NCBI GenBank assembly: GCA_002101905.1
Contig: LQPU01000005.1
Span: 1 to 64,000 of the forward strand
Source of the DNA: Mycobacterium shimoidei
GTDB lineage: Bacteria > Actinomycetota > Actinomycetes > Mycobacteriales > Mycobacteriaceae
Length of the DNA stretch: 64,000 nucleotides
Direction: 5' to 3'
Positions 26,916-38,198 of the stretch are shown piece by piece (position 1 is the first letter of the stretch; each line of letters begins with the position of its first letter). The notes beneath the pieces are model-generated. The model had not been told where the DNA came from. It ran no database searches and saw only the letters and a list, made by a program, of their open reading frames with translations. The position numbers and the translations under genes are program-made.

Positions 26916-28366
26916 GTGGTACCGACATCCCGGCGACGGTCAACGCGGACGAGGTAGAGGCCTGGTCGGACGACGTCGACGTCGTCGTTATCGGCTTCGG
27001 CATCGCCGGTGGCTGTGCGGCGGTGAGCGCAGCCGCCGCCGGTGCGCGGGTCTTGGTGCTGGAGCGTGCCGCTGCGGCCGGCGGCACCACCGTGATGGCC
27101 GGCGGGCACTTCTATCTCGGCGGTGGGACCGCGGTTCAACGGGCCACCGGTCATGACGATTCGCCCGAGGAGATGTACAAGTATCTGGTCGCGGTGTCAC
27201 GCGAACCCGATCACGACAAGATTCGCGCCTACTGCGAGGGCAGCGTCGAACACTTCAATTGGTTGGAGGACTTGGGCTTTCAGTTCGAGCGCAGTTTCTA
27301 CCCGGAGAAGGCGGTGATTCAGCCCAACACCGAAGGTCTGATGTTCACCGGTAATGAGAAGGTGTGGCCGTTCAAGGAACAGGCGGTGCCCGCCCCACGC
27401 GGGCACAAGGTGCCGGTGCCCGGCGATACCGAAGGCGCGAAGCTGGTGATCGACCTGTTGCTCAAACGCGCCGAGAACCTCGGTGTGCAGATCCGCTACG
27501 AAACCGGTGCGACGGCATTGGTTCTCGACGGGTCGGGGGCGGTGAGGGGAGTGACCTGGAAGCACTTCGCGGACACCGGAGCAATCCGGGCCAAGGCGGT
27601 GATCATCGCCGCGGGCGGATTCGTGATGAACCCGGAGATGGTAGCGAAGTACACGCCCAAATTGGCCGAGAAGCCGTTCGTTTTGGGCAACACCTACGAC
27701 GACGGGCTCGGTATCCGGTTGGGGATCTCAGCGGGCGGCGCCACCCGGCACATGGACCAGATCTTCATCACCGCCCCGGCGTATCCGCCGTCGATACTGC
27801 TGACCGGGATCATCGTCAACAAGCTCGGCAAGCGGTTCGTCGCCGAAGACTCTTACCATTCCCGCACTTCGGGTTTCGTGATGGACCAACCCGACAGCGC
27901 GGCCTTCCTGATCGTCGACGAAGCGCATCTACGGCCGCCCCAAGTGCCGCTCATCCCACTGATCGACGGCTGGGAGACCGTCCCGGAAATGGAAGCGGCG
28001 CTGGGTATTCCGTCAGGTAATCTGGTTGCGACGCTGGACCGCTACAACGAGTTCGCCGCTCGTGGTGAGGATCCTGATTTTCACAAGCAGCCGGAATTCC
28101 TTGCGCCGCAAGATAAGGGGCCCTGGGGCGCATTCGACCTGTCGCTGGGCAAGGCTATGTATGCGGGGTTCACCATCGGCGGGCTGGCCACCTCGGTCGA
28201 TGGTCAGGTCTTGCGCGAGGACGGCAGCGTGATCGACGGCCTGTATGCGGCGGGAGCCTGTGCGTCCAATATCGCCCAGGACGGCAAGGGTTACGCCAGT
28301 GGAACCCAGCTCGGTGAGGGCTCCTTTTTCGGCCGTCGCGCCGGCGCCCACGCCGCAGCCGGGTAA
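26912..28366 (+). CDS. FAD-binding dehydrogenase, fumarate reductase/ketosteroid dehydrogenase type, Rv1817-like
   Basis: 484 residues, GTG start overlapping the previous stop. An N-terminal Rossmann motif VVVIGFGIAGGCAAVSAAAA binds FAD; AGGHFYLGGG and the C-terminal GLYAAGACASNIAQDGKGY are conserved in the flavocytochrome c / 3-ketosteroid-delta-1-dehydrogenase group. It oxidises or reduces a C-C bond in an unknown, probably lipid or steroid-like, substrate. In M. tuberculosis the next gene is PE_PGRS33; here it is bacA directly. Confidence 0.9.
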   Translation: MSGTDIPATVNADEVEAWSDDVDVVVIGFGIAGGCAAVSAAAAGARVLVLERAAAAGGTTVMAGGHFYLGGGTAVQRATGHDDSPEEMYKYLVAVSREPDHDKIRAYCEGSVEHFNWLEDLGFQFERSFYPEKAVIQPNTEGLMFTGNEKVWPFKEQAVPAPRGHKVPVPGDTEGAKLVIDLLLKRAENLGVQIRYETGATALVLDGSGAVRGVTWKHFADTGAIRAKAVIIAAGGFVMNPEMVAKYTPKLAEKPFVLGNTYDDGLGIRLGISAGGATRHMDQIFITAPAYPPSILLTGIIVNKLGKRFVAEDSYHSRTSGFVMDQPDSAAFLIVDEAHLRPPQVPLIPLIDGWETVPEMEAALGIPSGNLVATLDRYNEFAARGEDPDFHKQPEFLAPQDKGPWGAFDLSLGKAMYAGFTIGGLATSVDGQVLREDGSVIDGLYAAGACASNIAQDGKGYASGTQLGEGSFFGRRAGAHAAAG

Positions 28367-28385
28367 CCCTTGGCAACCCTTGGCG

Positions 28386-28443
28386 CGAGCGGGCGTGTTT
28401 GTACGCCGACACGCCGCAAGCGCCGTCGTTTTGCGCCCGCTCG
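28386..28443 (+). terminator. Hairpin between convergent genes
   Basis: CGAGCGGGCG (28386-28395) pairs perfectly with CGCCCGCTCG (28434-28443); an alternative inner stem is GGCGTG/CACGCC. It lies between the convergent FAD dehydrogenase and bacA genes, so it may end both transcripts. Its layout resembles palindromic intergenic repeats common in mycobacteria. Confidence 0.55.
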
Positions 28444-28473
28444 GCGAAGGAGATTAGGGGAGCGGAGCTCTCG

Positions 28474-30387
28474 CTACACCTGGACTGGCTCGTCTTCCAC
28501 GCGGCTGAGCTGCCACCGGCCTTCGCCGAGCAGTTGCAGGCGTCGATCGTGATGCTGCTCGACCGTGCTGCGGTGGCTGACGCTGACCACGATGGTGTTC
28601 GGTAACTCGTTGCGCAGCAACTGATACAGGGTCATCTCGAGCCCCTCGTCCAGCGCCGAGGTGGCCTCGTCGAGGAATACGGCCTTGGGCTTGGTCAGCA
28701 GTACACGCGCGAAAGCGACTCGCTGCTGCTCGCCCGGGGAGAGGACTTTCGCCCAGTCTTCTTCCTCATCAAGACGGTCCACCAGGTGCGGGAGCACCAC
28801 TTTGACCAACATGTCACGCAACTGCTGGTCGGGGATGTCACCCGACGAACCCGGATACGACACCACCGCGCGCAGATCGCCCAGCGGCACGTAGGGCAGC
28901 TGCGAGAGGAACATTGTCTCGTTCTCGGCATCGGGTCGGCGCAAGGTGCCCGAGGCGTACGGCCACAACTCGGCGAGGCTGCGCAGCAAGGTGGTCTTGC
29001 CGCTGCCCGAACGCCCGGTGATCACCAATGCGTCGCCGCTGTCGAGGTGTACGTCCAGCGAGTCGATCAGCTGGTCGCCGTCGGGCGTTCGCACCTCGAG
29101 GCCCTCGATGTCGACGGCGTCGTCAACGCTTGCGGTGGTGTGGATTTCGGGTAACTCACGCGCCTGCTCGTCGGCCTCGACCAGTCCGTAGAGCCGGATG
29201 ATGGCGGCCCGGTAGCTGGCGAACTGGTCGTAGGCCTGGCGGAAGAACGACAGTCCCTCCTGGATGTTGCCGAAAGCGGTCGCGGTCTGAATGACGTCGC
29301 CGAATTTGATCTGGCCGGCGAACAGCCGGGGCGCCTGCAACACCCAGGGCAACGGGACAATCGCCTGGCTTGCCGAGAGGTTCCACCCGGCGAATCCGAT
29401 CGTCCGGTTCACGTACCGCAGGTAGTTGTCGATGATGGGGCGGAACCGCTGAGACAGTTGCACCCGTTCGGCGCGCTCACCGCGGTAGAACCCGACCGCT
29501 TCGGCGGCGTCGCGCAACCGGACCAGCGCATAGCGGAATGCGGCGTTGGTGAGCTCATTACGGAAACTCAGCCAAATCAGCGGCCGGCCGATCCAGAACG
29601 CGATGATCGTCACTACGAACACGTAGAGGATGACGACCCAGAACATCGCCCTCGGCATGTCCACCCCGAAAACGGTCAGCGTCCCCGACAGGTTCCACAG
29701 GATGGCGGTGAACGAAATCATGGTCAGGATCTGCTGAATCCCGCCGAAAAGCAGGGTGGTGCCGGTGCCATTGGACGGCACGTTGGGTGTGGGACCCACA
29801 TTGGCGGTGAATATGTCGATGTCCTGCTGGATGCGCTGGTCCGGGTTGTCGATGGTGGCATCGATGAATCGTGCGCGGTAGTAGGACCGCCCGTCCAACC
29901 AATCGCCAGTGAGCCGGTCAGTTAGCCATACCCGCCATGCCACGATGAACCGCTGGGTCAGGTAGATGTCGAGCATCACCCGCATGACGTGCAACACCGC
30001 CATGATGCTGAAGATCAAAAGTGACATCCAAAACCCATGAACCCCAGACTGTTTCACGGCGTCATTGTGGGTTGCCATGCCCTGCACGGCGGTCTGAACG
30101 GAGGAGTTCAGATCATTGGACTGATAGCTGAACAACACGGTGAGCCGCACGTTGATGATCACCGACAGCAGCAGGACGCCGAGCATGGTCCACACCGGGA
30201 TGCTTTGCCGGCCGATGAAGTAGTCGCCGCTGATCCGCCAGAATTGGTGACCCCACGGGGTGACGAATCGCAGCACCACCAGCACGACGACTACGCACAC
30301 CGCGGTGGTCGCCCACGCCAGCGCAATCCAGGACACCGACTCCGTTAGCGCATGACCCCAGTCGATGGACGGCTTGAAAAGCTCCAC
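28474..30387 (-). CDS. bacA: BacA, SbmA/BacA-like ABC transporter of hydrophilic compounds
   Basis: 637 residues, GTG start; Rv1819c has 639. The N-terminal part (about 1-330) is an SbmA/BacA membrane domain with six helices. The C-terminal part is an ATPase with Walker [10 protein letters not shown] (458-466, K464), signature LSPGEQQR and Walker [13 protein letters not shown]. The M. tuberculosis protein imports vitamin B12, bleomycin and antimicrobial peptides and supports chronic infection. It is divergent from ilvG with a 70-bp gap. Confidence 0.95.
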   Translation of the reverse strand: MELFKPSIDWGHALTESVSWIALAWATTAVCVVVVLVVLRFVTPWGHQFWRISGDYFIGRQSIPVWTMLGVLLLSVIINVRLTVLFSYQSNDLNSSVQTAVQGMATHNDAVKQSGVHGFWMSLLIFSIMAVLHVMRVMLDIYLTQRFIVAWRVWLTDRLTGDWLDGRSYYRARFIDATIDNPDQRIQQDIDIFTANVGPTPNVPSNGTGTTLLFGGIQQILTMISFTAILWNLSGTLTVFGVDMPRAMFWVVILYVFVVTIIAFWIGRPLIWLSFRNELTNAAFRYALVRLRDAAEAVGFYRGERAERVQLSQRFRPIIDNYLRYVNRTIGFAGWNLSASQAIVPLPWVLQAPRLFAGQIKFGDVIQTATAFGNIQEGLSFFRQAYDQFASYRAAIIRLYGLVEADEQARELPEIHTTASVDDAVDIEGLEVRTPDGDQLIDSLDVHLDSGDALVITGRSGSGKTTLLRSLAELWPYASGTLRRPDAENETMFLSQLPYVPLGDLRAVVSYPGSSGDIPDQQLRDMLVKVVLPHLVDRLDEEEDWAKVLSPGEQQRVAFARVLLTKPKAVFLDEATSALDEGLEMTLYQLLRNELPNTIVVSVSHRSTVEQHHDRRLQLLGEGRWQLSRVEDEPVQV

Positions 30388-30457
30388 GGCCCGACTCTCT
30401 CCTCGATCAAACTTTCCCGGGCGAAGCTACAGCAGGGATGACTAGGCTCGCGTCAGG

Positions 30458-32095
30458 ATGACTATTGACGCTCCCACAACCCTGCACGCCGGCCAGCTCG
30501 TCGCACGACGACTGAAGGCCAGCGGCATCGACACGATGTTCACCCTCTCAGGTGGTCATTTATTTTCCATTTACGACGGCTGCCGCAGCGAGGGCATCCG
30601 GCTGATCGACACCCGGCACGAGCAGACCGCAGCTTTCGCGGCCGAAGGCTGGTCGAAGGTGACGCGGCTGCCCGGCGTGGCGGCGTTGACGGCCGGTCCT
30701 GGCGTCACCAACGGGATGAGCGCGATGGCAGCCGCGCAGCAGAATGCCTCACCGCTGCTGGTGCTTGGCGGCCGGGCCCCCGCAGCGCGGTGGGGCATGG
30801 GATCGCTGCAGGAGATCGACCACGTGCCGTTCGTGGCGCCGTTGACCCGCTTCGCGGCCACCGCGCAGTCCGCCGACGCGGTGTGCGAGCTGGTCGATAC
30901 CGCGCTGCGGGCCACCGTCGGCGCCCCGTCGGGGGTGGCGTTCGTCGACTTCCCGATGGACCACGTGTTTTCCCAGTCGGCGGACGATCCGCGCCCCGGC
31001 GCGCTGACCGACCTGCCCCCGGCCCCGGCGCCCGACGGCAATGCCCTCGATCGCGCCGCCAATCTGCTTGCCGGCGCGCGGCGGCCGGTGATCATGGCGG
31101 GCACCAATGTGTGGTGGGCGCACGCGGAGGCCGCGCTGCTGCAGCTGGTGGAGCAACGGCGAATACCGGTGTTGATGAACGGGATGGCCCGCGGCACCGT
31201 GCCCGCCGATCACCCGTTGGCGTTCTCACGGGCACGCTCAAAAGCCTTGAAAGAGGCTGATGTTGCAGTGGTGCTCGGAGTTCCGATGGATTTCCGGTTG
31301 GGCTTCGGCGGGGTCTTCGGACCGGACACCCAGCTGATCGTGGTCGACCGGGCAAAACCCGACCGCCAGCATCCGCGGCCGGTCACGGCCGAACTCTACG
31401 GCGATGTGTCCGCAATCCTGTCGGCGTTGCGTGAAAGCGGGCAGCCCGGCCACGACGATTGGGTCAGCGATCTGCGCGCCACCGAATCGGCCGCGCGCGA
31501 CGGCGAACAAGCCGAACTGGCCGACGACCGGACACCGTTACACCCGATGCGGGTCTACGCCGAGCTGGCGCCGTTGCTGGACCGCGACGCGATCGTGGTT
31601 GTCGATGCCGGCGATTTCGGCTCGTACGCGGGCCGGGTGATCGACAGCTACGTTCCGGGCGCCTGGCTGGACAGCGGCCCGTTCGGTTGTCTCGGTTCCG
31701 GGCCCGGTTACGCTCTGGCCGCCAAACTGGCCCGGCCCGATCGCCAGGTCGTGCTGCTCCAGGGCGACGGCGCTTTCGGGTTCTCCGGGATGGAATGGGA
31801 CACGCTGGTCCGCCACGGCGTCCAGGTCGTTTCGGTGATCGGCAACAACGGCATCTGGGCGTTGGAGAAGCATCCGATGGAGGCGCTCTACGGTTATTCG
31901 GTGGTGGCCGAATTGCGGCCGGGCACTCGCTACGACGACGTGGTGCGCGCGCTGGGCGGCCATGGCGAGCTGGTGTCGACGCCCGCCGAGTTGCGGCCGG
32001 CCCTCGAGCGCGCGTTCGCTAGCGGGCTACCCGCCGTCGTCAATGTGCTGACCGATCCCGCCGTCGCCTATCCCCGCCGATCCAACCTGGCGTGA
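30458..32095 (+). CDS. ilvG: Thiamine-diphosphate enzyme, acetolactate synthase-like IlvG
   Basis: 545 residues; Rv1820 has 547. Three-domain TPP enzyme layout: N-terminal pyrimidine-binding domain with the conserved Glu in [14 protein letters not shown], a middle domain, and a C-terminal domain with the TPP/Mg motif [13 protein letters not shown] ending in IGNNG. Annotated as the large subunit of acetolactate synthase, but it may be an oxalyl-CoA decarboxylase- or other ThDP-dependent lyase paralogue, since ilvBN is usually the biosynthetic enzyme. 13 bp separate it from secA2. Confidence 0.92.
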   Translation: MTIDAPTTLHAGQLVARRLKASGIDTMFTLSGGHLFSIYDGCRSEGIRLIDTRHEQTAAFAAEGWSKVTRLPGVAALTAGPGVTNGMSAMAAAQQNASPLLVLGGRAPAARWGMGSLQEIDHVPFVAPLTRFAATAQSADAVCELVDTALRATVGAPSGVAFVDFPMDHVFSQSADDPRPGALTDLPPAPAPDGNALDRAANLLAGARRPVIMAGTNVWWAHAEAALLQLVEQRRIPVLMNGMARGTVPADHPLAFSRARSKALKEADVAVVLGVPMDFRLGFGGVFGPDTQLIVVDRAKPDRQHPRPVTAELYGDVSAILSALRESGQPGHDDWVSDLRATESAARDGEQAELADDRTPLHPMRVYAELAPLLDRDAIVVVDAGDFGSYAGRVIDSYVPGAWLDSGPFGCLGSGPGYALAAKLARPDRQVVLLQGDGAFGFSGMEWDTLVRHGVQVVSVIGNNGIWALEKHPMEALYGYSVVAELRPGTRYDDVVRALGGHGELVSTPAELRPALERAFASGLPAVVNVLTDPAVAYPRRSNLA

Positions 32096-32108
32096 GTACG
32101 GTTGTGCT

Positions 32109-34445
32109 GTGCCGAAGACGACTAGCGCTAAACCAGGCCGGCTAGCCAGCAGGTTCTGGCAGCTGCTGGGCGCCACCACCGAGAAGAACCAGAATCGTTC
32201 GCTCGCCGAGGTCGGCGCCTCCGCCGAGTACGACGAAAAGGCCGCCGGCCTCGACGACGACCAGTTGAAGCAAGCCGCGGGGCTGCTCGACCTCGAGGAC
32301 CTCGCCGAGTCGCCGGACATCCCCCAATTTCTGGCCATCGCCCGCGAAGCCGCGGAGCGATCCACCGGGCTGCGCCCGTTCGACGTGCAACTGCTCGGCG
32401 CGTTGCGCATGCTGGCCGGCGACGTCATTGAAATGGCGACTGGCGAAGGCAAGACCCTGTCCGGGGCCATTGCGGCCGCCGGCTACGCGCTGGCCGGACG
32501 GCACGTGCACGTCGTCACCATCAACGACTACCTGGCCCGCCGCGACGCCGAGTGGATGGGTCCGCTGATCGAGGCGCTGGGTCTCACGGTCGGCTGGATC
32601 ACCGCTGAATCAACGGCCGAGGAGCGTCGAGCGGCCTACAAGTGCGACGTCACCTACGCGTCGGTCAACGAGATCGGCTTCGACGTGCTGCGCGACCAGC
32701 TGGTCACCGACGTCGAGGACTTGGTGTCGCCGAATCCGGACGTGGCCCTGATAGACGAGGCCGACTCGGTGCTCGTCGACGAGGCACTGGTGCCGCTGGT
32801 GCTGGCCGGGACCACCCATCGCGAAACACCGCGGCTGGAGATCATCCGGCTGGTCGGCGAGTTGGTCAGCGGCGAGGACGCCGACAGCTACTTCGGCACC
32901 GACGCCGAGGGCCGCAACGTGCACTTGACCGAGGAGGGCGCGCGTCGAATCGAAGAGGCGCTGGGGGGTATCGACCTGTACTCCGAGGAGCACGTCGGCA
33001 CGACCCTCACCGAGGTCAACGTGGCCCTGCACGCCCACGTGCTGTTGCAACGCGACGTGCACTACATCGTGCGCGACAACGCCGTGCACCTGATCAACGC
33101 ATCGCGCGGCCGCATCGCCCAACTGCAGCGCTGGCCCGATGGTCTGCAGGCCGCGGTGGAGGCCAAGGAGGGCATCGAAACCACCGAGACCGGCGAGGTG
33201 CTCGACACCATCACGGTGCAGGCCCTGATCAACCGGTACGAGACGGTGTGCGGGATGACCGGCACGGCGCTGGCCGCCGGTGAACAGCTGCGCCAGTTCT
33301 ACAAGCTCGGCGTGTCGCCAATTCCGCCGAATACTCCCAACATTCGCCAAGACGAAGCCGACCGGGTCTACATCACCGCGGCCGCCAAGAACGACGCGAT
33401 CATCGAGCACATCATCGAGGTGCACGAAACCGGCCAACCGGTGCTGGTCGGCACCCGTGATGTCGCCGAATCCGAGGAACTCTACGAACGGCTGCTGCGT
33501 CGCGGTGTTCCCGCGGTGGTACTCAACGCGAAGAACGACGCCGAGGAGGCCCGGGTGATCGCCGAGGCCGGCAAGCTCGGTGCGGTGACGGTGTCGACCC
33601 AGATGGCCGGCCGCGGCACCGATATCCGGCTGGGCGGCTCCGACGAGGCCGACCATGACAAGGTGGCGGAGCTGGGCGGACTGCACGTGATCGGGACCGG
33701 CCGCCACAACACCGAACGACTGGACAACCAGCTGCGTGGACGTGCCGGGCGTCAGGGCGATCCCGGTTCGTCGGTGTTCTTTTCCAGCTGGGAGGACGAC
33801 GTCGTCGCCGCCAACCTCGATCCCAACAAGCTGCCGATGGCCACCGACGAGGACGGCCGGATCGTCAGCGGGAAGGCGGCCGGCCTGCTGGATCATGCCC
33901 AGCGCATCGCCGAGGGCCGGATGCTCGACGTGCACGCCAACACCTGGCGCTACAACCAGTTGATCGCCCAGCAACGCGCCATCATCGTCGAGCGCCGAAA
34001 CACGTTGCTTTCCACCCCGGCTGCGCGCGAGGAGCTGGCCGACCTGGCACCCGAGCGCTACGAAGAGTTGTCCAAGACGCTGTCCGAAGAGCAGCTGGAG
34101 AAGATCTGCCGGCTGATCATGCTCTATCACCTCGACCGCGGCTGGGCCGACCATTTAGCTTACCTGGCCGATATCCGCGAGAGCATTCACCTGCGGGCGC
34201 TTGGCCGGCAGAATCCGCTCGACGAATTCCACCGGATGGCGGTCGACGCGTTCGCGTCGCTGGCCGCCGACGCGATCGAGGCGGCCCAGCAGACCTTCGA
34301 AACGTCGCCGACCATCGAGGAGGAACCGGGTGTGGACCTGTCCAAGCTGGCGCGGCCGACGTCGACGTGGACGTACATGGTGCACGACAACCCGCTGGAG
34401 GACGAGTCGCTGTCCGTGCTGAGCTTGCCGGGGATCTTCAGATAG
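32109..34445 (+). CDS. secA2: SecA2, accessory preprotein translocase ATPase
   Basis: 778 residues from a GTG that gives the sequence start [11 protein letters not shown]. With this start the Walker A lysine of GEGKT is K115, the number used for the M. tuberculosis SecA2 lysine. DEAD motif [13 protein letters not shown], the preprotein-binding domain and the second ATPase domain ([11 protein letters not shown]) are all present. The family is shorter than SecA1, and the zinc-binding C-terminal tail is missing, as expected. SecA2 exports a small set of proteins needed for growth in macrophages. Followed by pgsA2 after 11 bp. Confidence 0.97.
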   Translation: MPKTTSAKPGRLASRFWQLLGATTEKNQNRSLAEVGASAEYDEKAAGLDDDQLKQAAGLLDLEDLAESPDIPQFLAIAREAAERSTGLRPFDVQLLGALRMLAGDVIEMATGEGKTLSGAIAAAGYALAGRHVHVVTINDYLARRDAEWMGPLIEALGLTVGWITAESTAEERRAAYKCDVTYASVNEIGFDVLRDQLVTDVEDLVSPNPDVALIDEADSVLVDEALVPLVLAGTTHRETPRLEIIRLVGELVSGEDADSYFGTDAEGRNVHLTEEGARRIEEALGGIDLYSEEHVGTTLTEVNVALHAHVLLQRDVHYIVRDNAVHLINASRGRIAQLQRWPDGLQAAVEAKEGIETTETGEVLDTITVQALINRYETVCGMTGTALAAGEQLRQFYKLGVSPIPPNTPNIRQDEADRVYITAAAKNDAIIEHIIEVHETGQPVLVGTRDVAESEELYERLLRRGVPAVVLNAKNDAEEARVIAEAGKLGAVTVSTQMAGRGTDIRLGGSDEADHDKVAELGGLHVIGTGRHNTERLDNQLRGRAGRQGDPGSSVFFSSWEDDVVAANLDPNKLPMATDEDGRIVSGKAAGLLDHAQRIAEGRMLDVHANTWRYNQLIAQQRAIIVERRNTLLSTPAAREELADLAPERYEELSKTLSEEQLEKICRLIMLYHLDRGWADHLAYLADIRESIHLRALGRQNPLDEFHRMAVDAFASLAADAIEAAQQTFETSPTIEEEPGVDLSKLARPTSTWTYMVHDNPLEDESLSVLSLPGIFR

Positions 34446-34456
34446 GGTCAGCCCTC

Positions 34457-35056
34457 ATGAGGCGCGGGCCGGCGCAGGACCGGGTGCTGACGGTGCCCAA
34501 CGCGCTGAGCGCAATCCGGTTGGTGCTGATCCCGGTTTTCGTGTACCTGCTGTTTGCTCATCGTGACGGCTGGGCGGTGGCGATTCTGATGTTCACCGGC
34601 GCCTCCGATTGGGCGGACGGGAAGATCGCCCGGCTGCTCAACCAGTCGTCGAAGTTCGGTGAACTGCTGGATCCGGCGGTTGACCGGCTGTACATGATCA
34701 CGGTCCCGATCGCGTTCGGGCTGCGTGGCATCGTGCCGTGGTGGGTCATCGGGGTGCTGCTGGCGCGTGATGTGCTGCTGGCCGCGGAGTTGCCGGTGCT
34801 GCGCAGCCGCGGCTTCACGGCGCTGCCGGTCATCTATCTGGGAAAGGCCGCGACGTTCGCGCTGATGTCGGCATTCCCGCTGATTCTGTTGGGCCAGTGG
34901 GACGCCCGGTGGAGTCGGGTGGTGCTCGCCGTCGGTTTGGCGTTTCTGATCTGGGGCATGTACATGTACCTGTGGTCGTTCGTGCTTTACGTGGCCCAGA
35001 TGGTGCTGGTGGTGCGCCGATTGCCCAGGGTGCCGGCCCGAGGTGCTCATGGCTGA
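34457..35056 (+). CDS. pgsA2: PgsA2, CDP-alcohol phosphatidyltransferase
   Basis: 199 residues from the ATG at 34457; Rv1822 has 209. The family motif D(x)2DG(x)2AR(x)8G(x)3D(x)3D is complete: D51, D54, G55, A58, R59, G68, D72 and D76. Several membrane helices follow. Such enzymes move phosphatidyl groups from CDP-diacylglycerol to an alcohol, here probably glycerol-3-phosphate or a related acceptor. The gene overlaps the next one by 8 bp. Confidence 0.93.
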   Translation: MRRGPAQDRVLTVPNALSAIRLVLIPVFVYLLFAHRDGWAVAILMFTGASDWADGKIARLLNQSSKFGELLDPAVDRLYMITVPIAFGLRGIVPWWVIGVLLARDVLLAAELPVLRSRGFTALPVIYLGKAATFALMSAFPLILLGQWDARWSRVVLAVGLAFLIWGMYMYLWSFVLYVAQMVLVVRRLPRVPARGAHG

Positions 35057-35954
35057 CCAGGCGCTCGGCGGCTATGACCCCGAGGCGGGCCGCAACATCC
35101 ACGAGGCGGGACGTCCGCAGCTCCTCCCGGTGCCGTCGCTGCTGCGGGCGTTGCTCTCCGAGCACCTGGATCCCGGATACGCGGCCGCGGCCGCCGCGCG
35201 GGAGCGCAGCGGCCCACGACCATCCGTCGTCGACTGGGCGTGGAAGGCGCTGGCGGCACTGTTGGTGGCAGTCGTGTTCGGCGTCGCGGCCGCGCAGGCC
35301 CGGTTGCTGGCGCCCGGGGTAAGCGCCGCCCGGCAGGTGCTGGTAGGCAGTGTGCGCGCCGAGGAGGCGTCCACCGCCGAGCTCACCGCCCGCCGCAATC
35401 AGCTCACCAGCCAGGTCGACGACATTCAGCGACGCGCACTCGTCAATGACGCGGAAGGCCAGCGGCTGCTGGCTCGCCTCGACGCGCTCAGCCTTTCCGC
35501 CGCCAGCACTGCCGTGATCGGTCCGGGGCTGAGCGTGACGGTGACCGACCCGGGCGTCGGCCCGAATCTGTCCGACGTGTCCAAAGAACGGGTGGCCGGC
35601 AGCAAGCAGATCATCCTCGACCGCGACCTACAGCTGGTGGTGAACTCGTTGTGGGCCAGCGGCGCTGAGGCGATCGCGCTCGGTGGTGTCCGGATCGGAC
35701 CGAACATGACGATCCGGCAAGCCGGCGGCGCGATCCTGGTGGACAACAATCCGGTCGCCAGCCCCTACACGATCCTGGCGATCGGGCCACCACGCGGCAT
35801 GCAGGATGTCTTCGACAGCAGCCCCGGCCTGCACCGCCTGCGGCTGCTGGAAGCCTCCTACGGTGTCGAGGTCAACGTAAGCGCCCGTGACGGTCTGACA
35901 TTGCCGGCTGGCGCAGTTCGAGATGTCAAGTTCGCCAAACAGATTGGGACCTAG
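35049..35954 (+). CDS. DUF881 membrane-anchored protein, Rv1823-like
   Basis: 301 residues. A cytosolic N-terminus of about 60 residues, one transmembrane helix (about 66-86), a coiled-coil stretch ([19 protein letters not shown]) and the extracytoplasmic DUF881 domain. Function is unknown; the paralogue at 36333 has the same layout, and the two flank sbp, an arrangement kept across Actinobacteria, often near cell division or secretion genes. The start overlaps pgsA2. Confidence 0.9.
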   Translation: MADQALGGYDPEAGRNIHEAGRPQLLPVPSLLRALLSEHLDPGYAAAAAARERSGPRPSVVDWAWKALAALLVAVVFGVAAAQARLLAPGVSAARQVLVGSVRAEEASTAELTARRNQLTSQVDDIQRRALVNDAEGQRLLARLDALSLSAASTAVIGPGLSVTVTDPGVGPNLSDVSKERVAGSKQIILDRDLQLVVNSLWASGAEAIALGGVRIGPNMTIRQAGGAILVDNNPVASPYTILAIGPPRGMQDVFDSSPGLHRLRLLEASYGVEVNVSARDGLTLPAGAVRDVKFAKQIGT

Positions 35955-35983
35955 TTGTCTGTATTTCGAGGAGACGGTTTCCG

Positions 35984-36316
35984 GTGATCGGTGTTGTGGC
36001 ACTCCTGGTGGGCATCGTACTGGGCGTGGTGTTCCACCCCAGCGTGCCCGACGCCGTCCAACCGTATTTGCCCATCGCGGTGGTCGCTGCACTGGACGCG
36101 GTGTTCGGCGGGCTGCGCGCTTACTTGGAGCGGATCTTCGACCCGAAGGTCTTTGTGGTGTCGTTCGTGTTCAATGTCTTGGTGGCGGCGTTGATCGTCT
36201 ACCTCGGAGACCAGTTAGGCGTCGGCACACAGTTGTCCACGGCGATCATTGTCGTGTTGGGCATTCGCATCTTCGGCAACGCGGCCGCCCTGCGGCGCAG
36301 GCTTTTCGGGGCGTGA
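35984..36316 (+). CDS. sbp: Small basic protein Sbp (DUF1290)
   Basis: 110 residues, GTG start with GAGGAG upstream. Three hydrophobic segments, as in the DUF1290 small basic proteins found next to ftsA/ftsZ in Firmicutes and between two DUF881 genes in Actinobacteria. Membrane protein of unknown role, shorter than Rv1824 (121 residues). Confidence 0.88.
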   Translation: MIGVVALLVGIVLGVVFHPSVPDAVQPYLPIAVVAALDAVFGGLRAYLERIFDPKVFVVSFVFNVLVAALIVYLGDQLGVGTQLSTAIIVVLGIRIFGNAAALRRRLFGA

Positions 36317-36332
36317 CGAATGTGAGATTGCG

Positions 36333-37145
36333 GTGACCAAGTCAGATCCCAACGGTGCACCACCGGACGGCAACACCGACGCCGACGACGCCCAGCACGG
36401 CAGGCACGAACTGCCGCCGCGTCAGGCGCGGCGCCAACTGCCGGGCATGCTGCGGCGGGGCAGCATGATGTTCGGGGTACTGGCAATCCTGCTGTGTGTG
36501 CTGCTCGGTATCGCCATCGTCACCCAGGTGCGGCAAAACGAATCGGGCGATGCCCTGGACACCGCGCGGCCCGCGGACCTGCTGGTACTACTGGATTCGC
36601 TGCGACAACGCGAAGCCACCCTCAATACCGAGGTGACTGAACTGCAGCGCACATTGGCCTCGCTGCAGGCCTCCGGCAGCGGCGATCAGGCCGCCATCGA
36701 AAACGCTCAGGCCAGACTGGCTGCGCTGTCCATCCTGATCGGAACCGTCGGCGCCACCGGCCCGGGCGTCACCGTGACCATCAGCGACCCGGGCCCCGGT
36801 GTGGCGCCCGAAGCCGTGCTCGATGTGATCAACGAACTGCGCGCCGCCGGCGCTGAGGCCCTTGAAATTCGGGATGCACGTCAGGCCGTCCGGGTCGGTG
36901 TGGACACCTGGGTGATCGGCGCGCCTGGTGCCCTGACTGTCGACAGCAAGACTCTTTCACCGCCGTATTCGGTTCTGGCCATTGGGGATCCGCCAACGCT
37001 GGCCGCAGCGATGAACATTCCCGGCGGCGCGGTCGACAGCGTCAAACGCGTCGGCGGCACCATGACGGTGCAGCAATCCGACCATGTGGAAGTCACCGCC
37101 TTGCGACAACCAAAACCGCGCCAATACGCTCAGCCCGTCAAGTGA
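36333..37145 (+). CDS. DUF881 membrane-anchored protein, Rv1825-like
   Basis: 270 residues from the GTG at 36333, 16 bp after sbp. A charged N-terminal tail, one transmembrane helix at about residues 48-67, a coiled coil (about 80-125) and a DUF881 domain with VTVTISDPGPGVAPE. It is a paralogue of the protein at 35049. The frame is open farther upstream inside sbp, so the start is less certain than the rest. The stop lies 23 bp before gcvH. Confidence 0.88.
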   Translation: MTKSDPNGAPPDGNTDADDAQHGRHELPPRQARRQLPGMLRRGSMMFGVLAILLCVLLGIAIVTQVRQNESGDALDTARPADLLVLLDSLRQREATLNTEVTELQRTLASLQASGSGDQAAIENAQARLAALSILIGTVGATGPGVTVTISDPGPGVAPEAVLDVINELRAAGAEALEIRDARQAVRVGVDTWVIGAPGALTVDSKTLSPPYSVLAIGDPPTLAAAMNIPGGAVDSVKRVGGTMTVQQSDHVEVTALRQPKPRQYAQPVK

Positions 37146-37168
37146 GCAACCGAAGAATAGGAAGCCCC

Positions 37169-37564
37169 GTGAGCGAAATCCCGCCCGACCTGCACTACAC
37201 CGCCGAACACGAGTGGGTTCGCCGCACCGGCGAGGACAGCGTGCGGGTGGGGATCACGGACTTCGCACAGTCCGCACTGGGCGACGTCGTGTTCGTCCAA
37301 CTGCCCGACGTCGGTACCGAGGTGACCGCCGGCGAATCGTTCGGCGAGGTGGAATCGACCAAATCCGTGTCGGACCTGTTTGCGCCGGTCTCGGCGAAAG
37401 TCATTGCCGTCAACAGCGATCTGGAGGGCAGTCCGCAATTGGTGAACTCCGACCCGTACGGCGCAGGCTGGATGGTGGACCTCCAGCTCGACCCGGCCGC
37501 CATCGAGGAGAGCTTCTCGGCACTGCTGGACGCCGAGGCCTACCGCGGGACGCTGACCGAGTAG
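37169..37564 (+). CDS. gcvH: Glycine cleavage system H protein
   Basis: 131 residues from the GTG at 37169, chosen for the AGGAAG upstream and agreement with Rv1826 (134). The lipoyl-attachment lysine is K65 in GEVESTKSVSDL. GcvH shuttles the aminomethyl group from the P protein (GcvB, 40660) to the T protein during glycine breakdown to CO2, NH3 and methylene-THF. A farther upstream start at 37142 overlaps the previous gene and is less likely. Confidence 0.96.
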   Translation: MSEIPPDLHYTAEHEWVRRTGEDSVRVGITDFAQSALGDVVFVQLPDVGTEVTAGESFGEVESTKSVSDLFAPVSAKVIAVNSDLEGSPQLVNSDPYGAGWMVDLQLDPAAIEESFSALLDAEAYRGTLTE

Positions 37565-37724
37565 AGAATTGTTAGGGTGCCCGACGCGGATGTGCAGAAC
37601 GTGTGGTGGTTGGCCCATTGCGGACCCGTGCGCGGTACGGTCGACACACCACGATCAAGCCGGTGGGGAATCGGCCGACCTGGCTTGACCAGACAACGCC
37701 ACAGCGGCCAGTGAGGAGCAGCGG

Positions 37725-38198
37725 GTGACGGAAAAGGACAACGACCAGACCTCTGATGAAGTCACGGTGGAGACGACATCCGTCTTCCGGGCTGACTTCC
37801 TCAATGAACTGGACGCCCCGGCACAGGCGGCCGGTGAGAGTGCGGTTTCCGGCGTCGAAGGGCTGCCGGTCGGCTCGGCGTTGTTGGTCGTCAAACGTGG
37901 CCCCAACGCGGGGTCGCGCTTCCTGCTCGACCAGGCGACCACGTCGGCCGGTCGTCATCCCGACAGCGACATCTTCCTCGACGACGTCACCGTGAGCCGC
38001 CGGCACGCCGAGTTCCGGTTGGAAAACGATGAGTTTCATGTCGTCGACGTCGGCAGCCTCAACGGTACGTACGTCAATCGGGAGCCGGTTGACTCCGCGG
38101 TGCTGGCCAACGGCGACGAAGTCCAGATCGGAAAGTTCCGCCTGGTCTTCTTGACCGGCCCGAAGCCCGGCGACAACGACGGGGGACCGGGAAGCTAG
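37725..38198 (+). CDS. garA: GarA, FHA-domain regulator of 2-oxoglutarate metabolism
   Basis: 157 residues, GTG start. The N-terminal tail carries the ETTSVF motif with T17 and T18, the equivalents of the PknG and PknB phosphorylation sites T21 and T22 in M. tuberculosis. The FHA domain follows (about 50-145), with [12 protein letters not shown] and VSRRHAEF. Unphosphorylated GarA binds and inhibits 2-oxoglutarate decarboxylase and NAD-glutamate dehydrogenase and activates glutamate synthase; phosphorylation makes it close on itself. Confidence 0.96.
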   Translation: MTEKDNDQTSDEVTVETTSVFRADFLNELDAPAQAAGESAVSGVEGLPVGSALLVVKRGPNAGSRFLLDQATTSAGRHPDSDIFLDDVTVSRRHAEFRLENDEFHVVDVGSLNGTYVNREPVDSAVLANGDEVQIGKFRLVFLTGPKPGDNDGGPGS

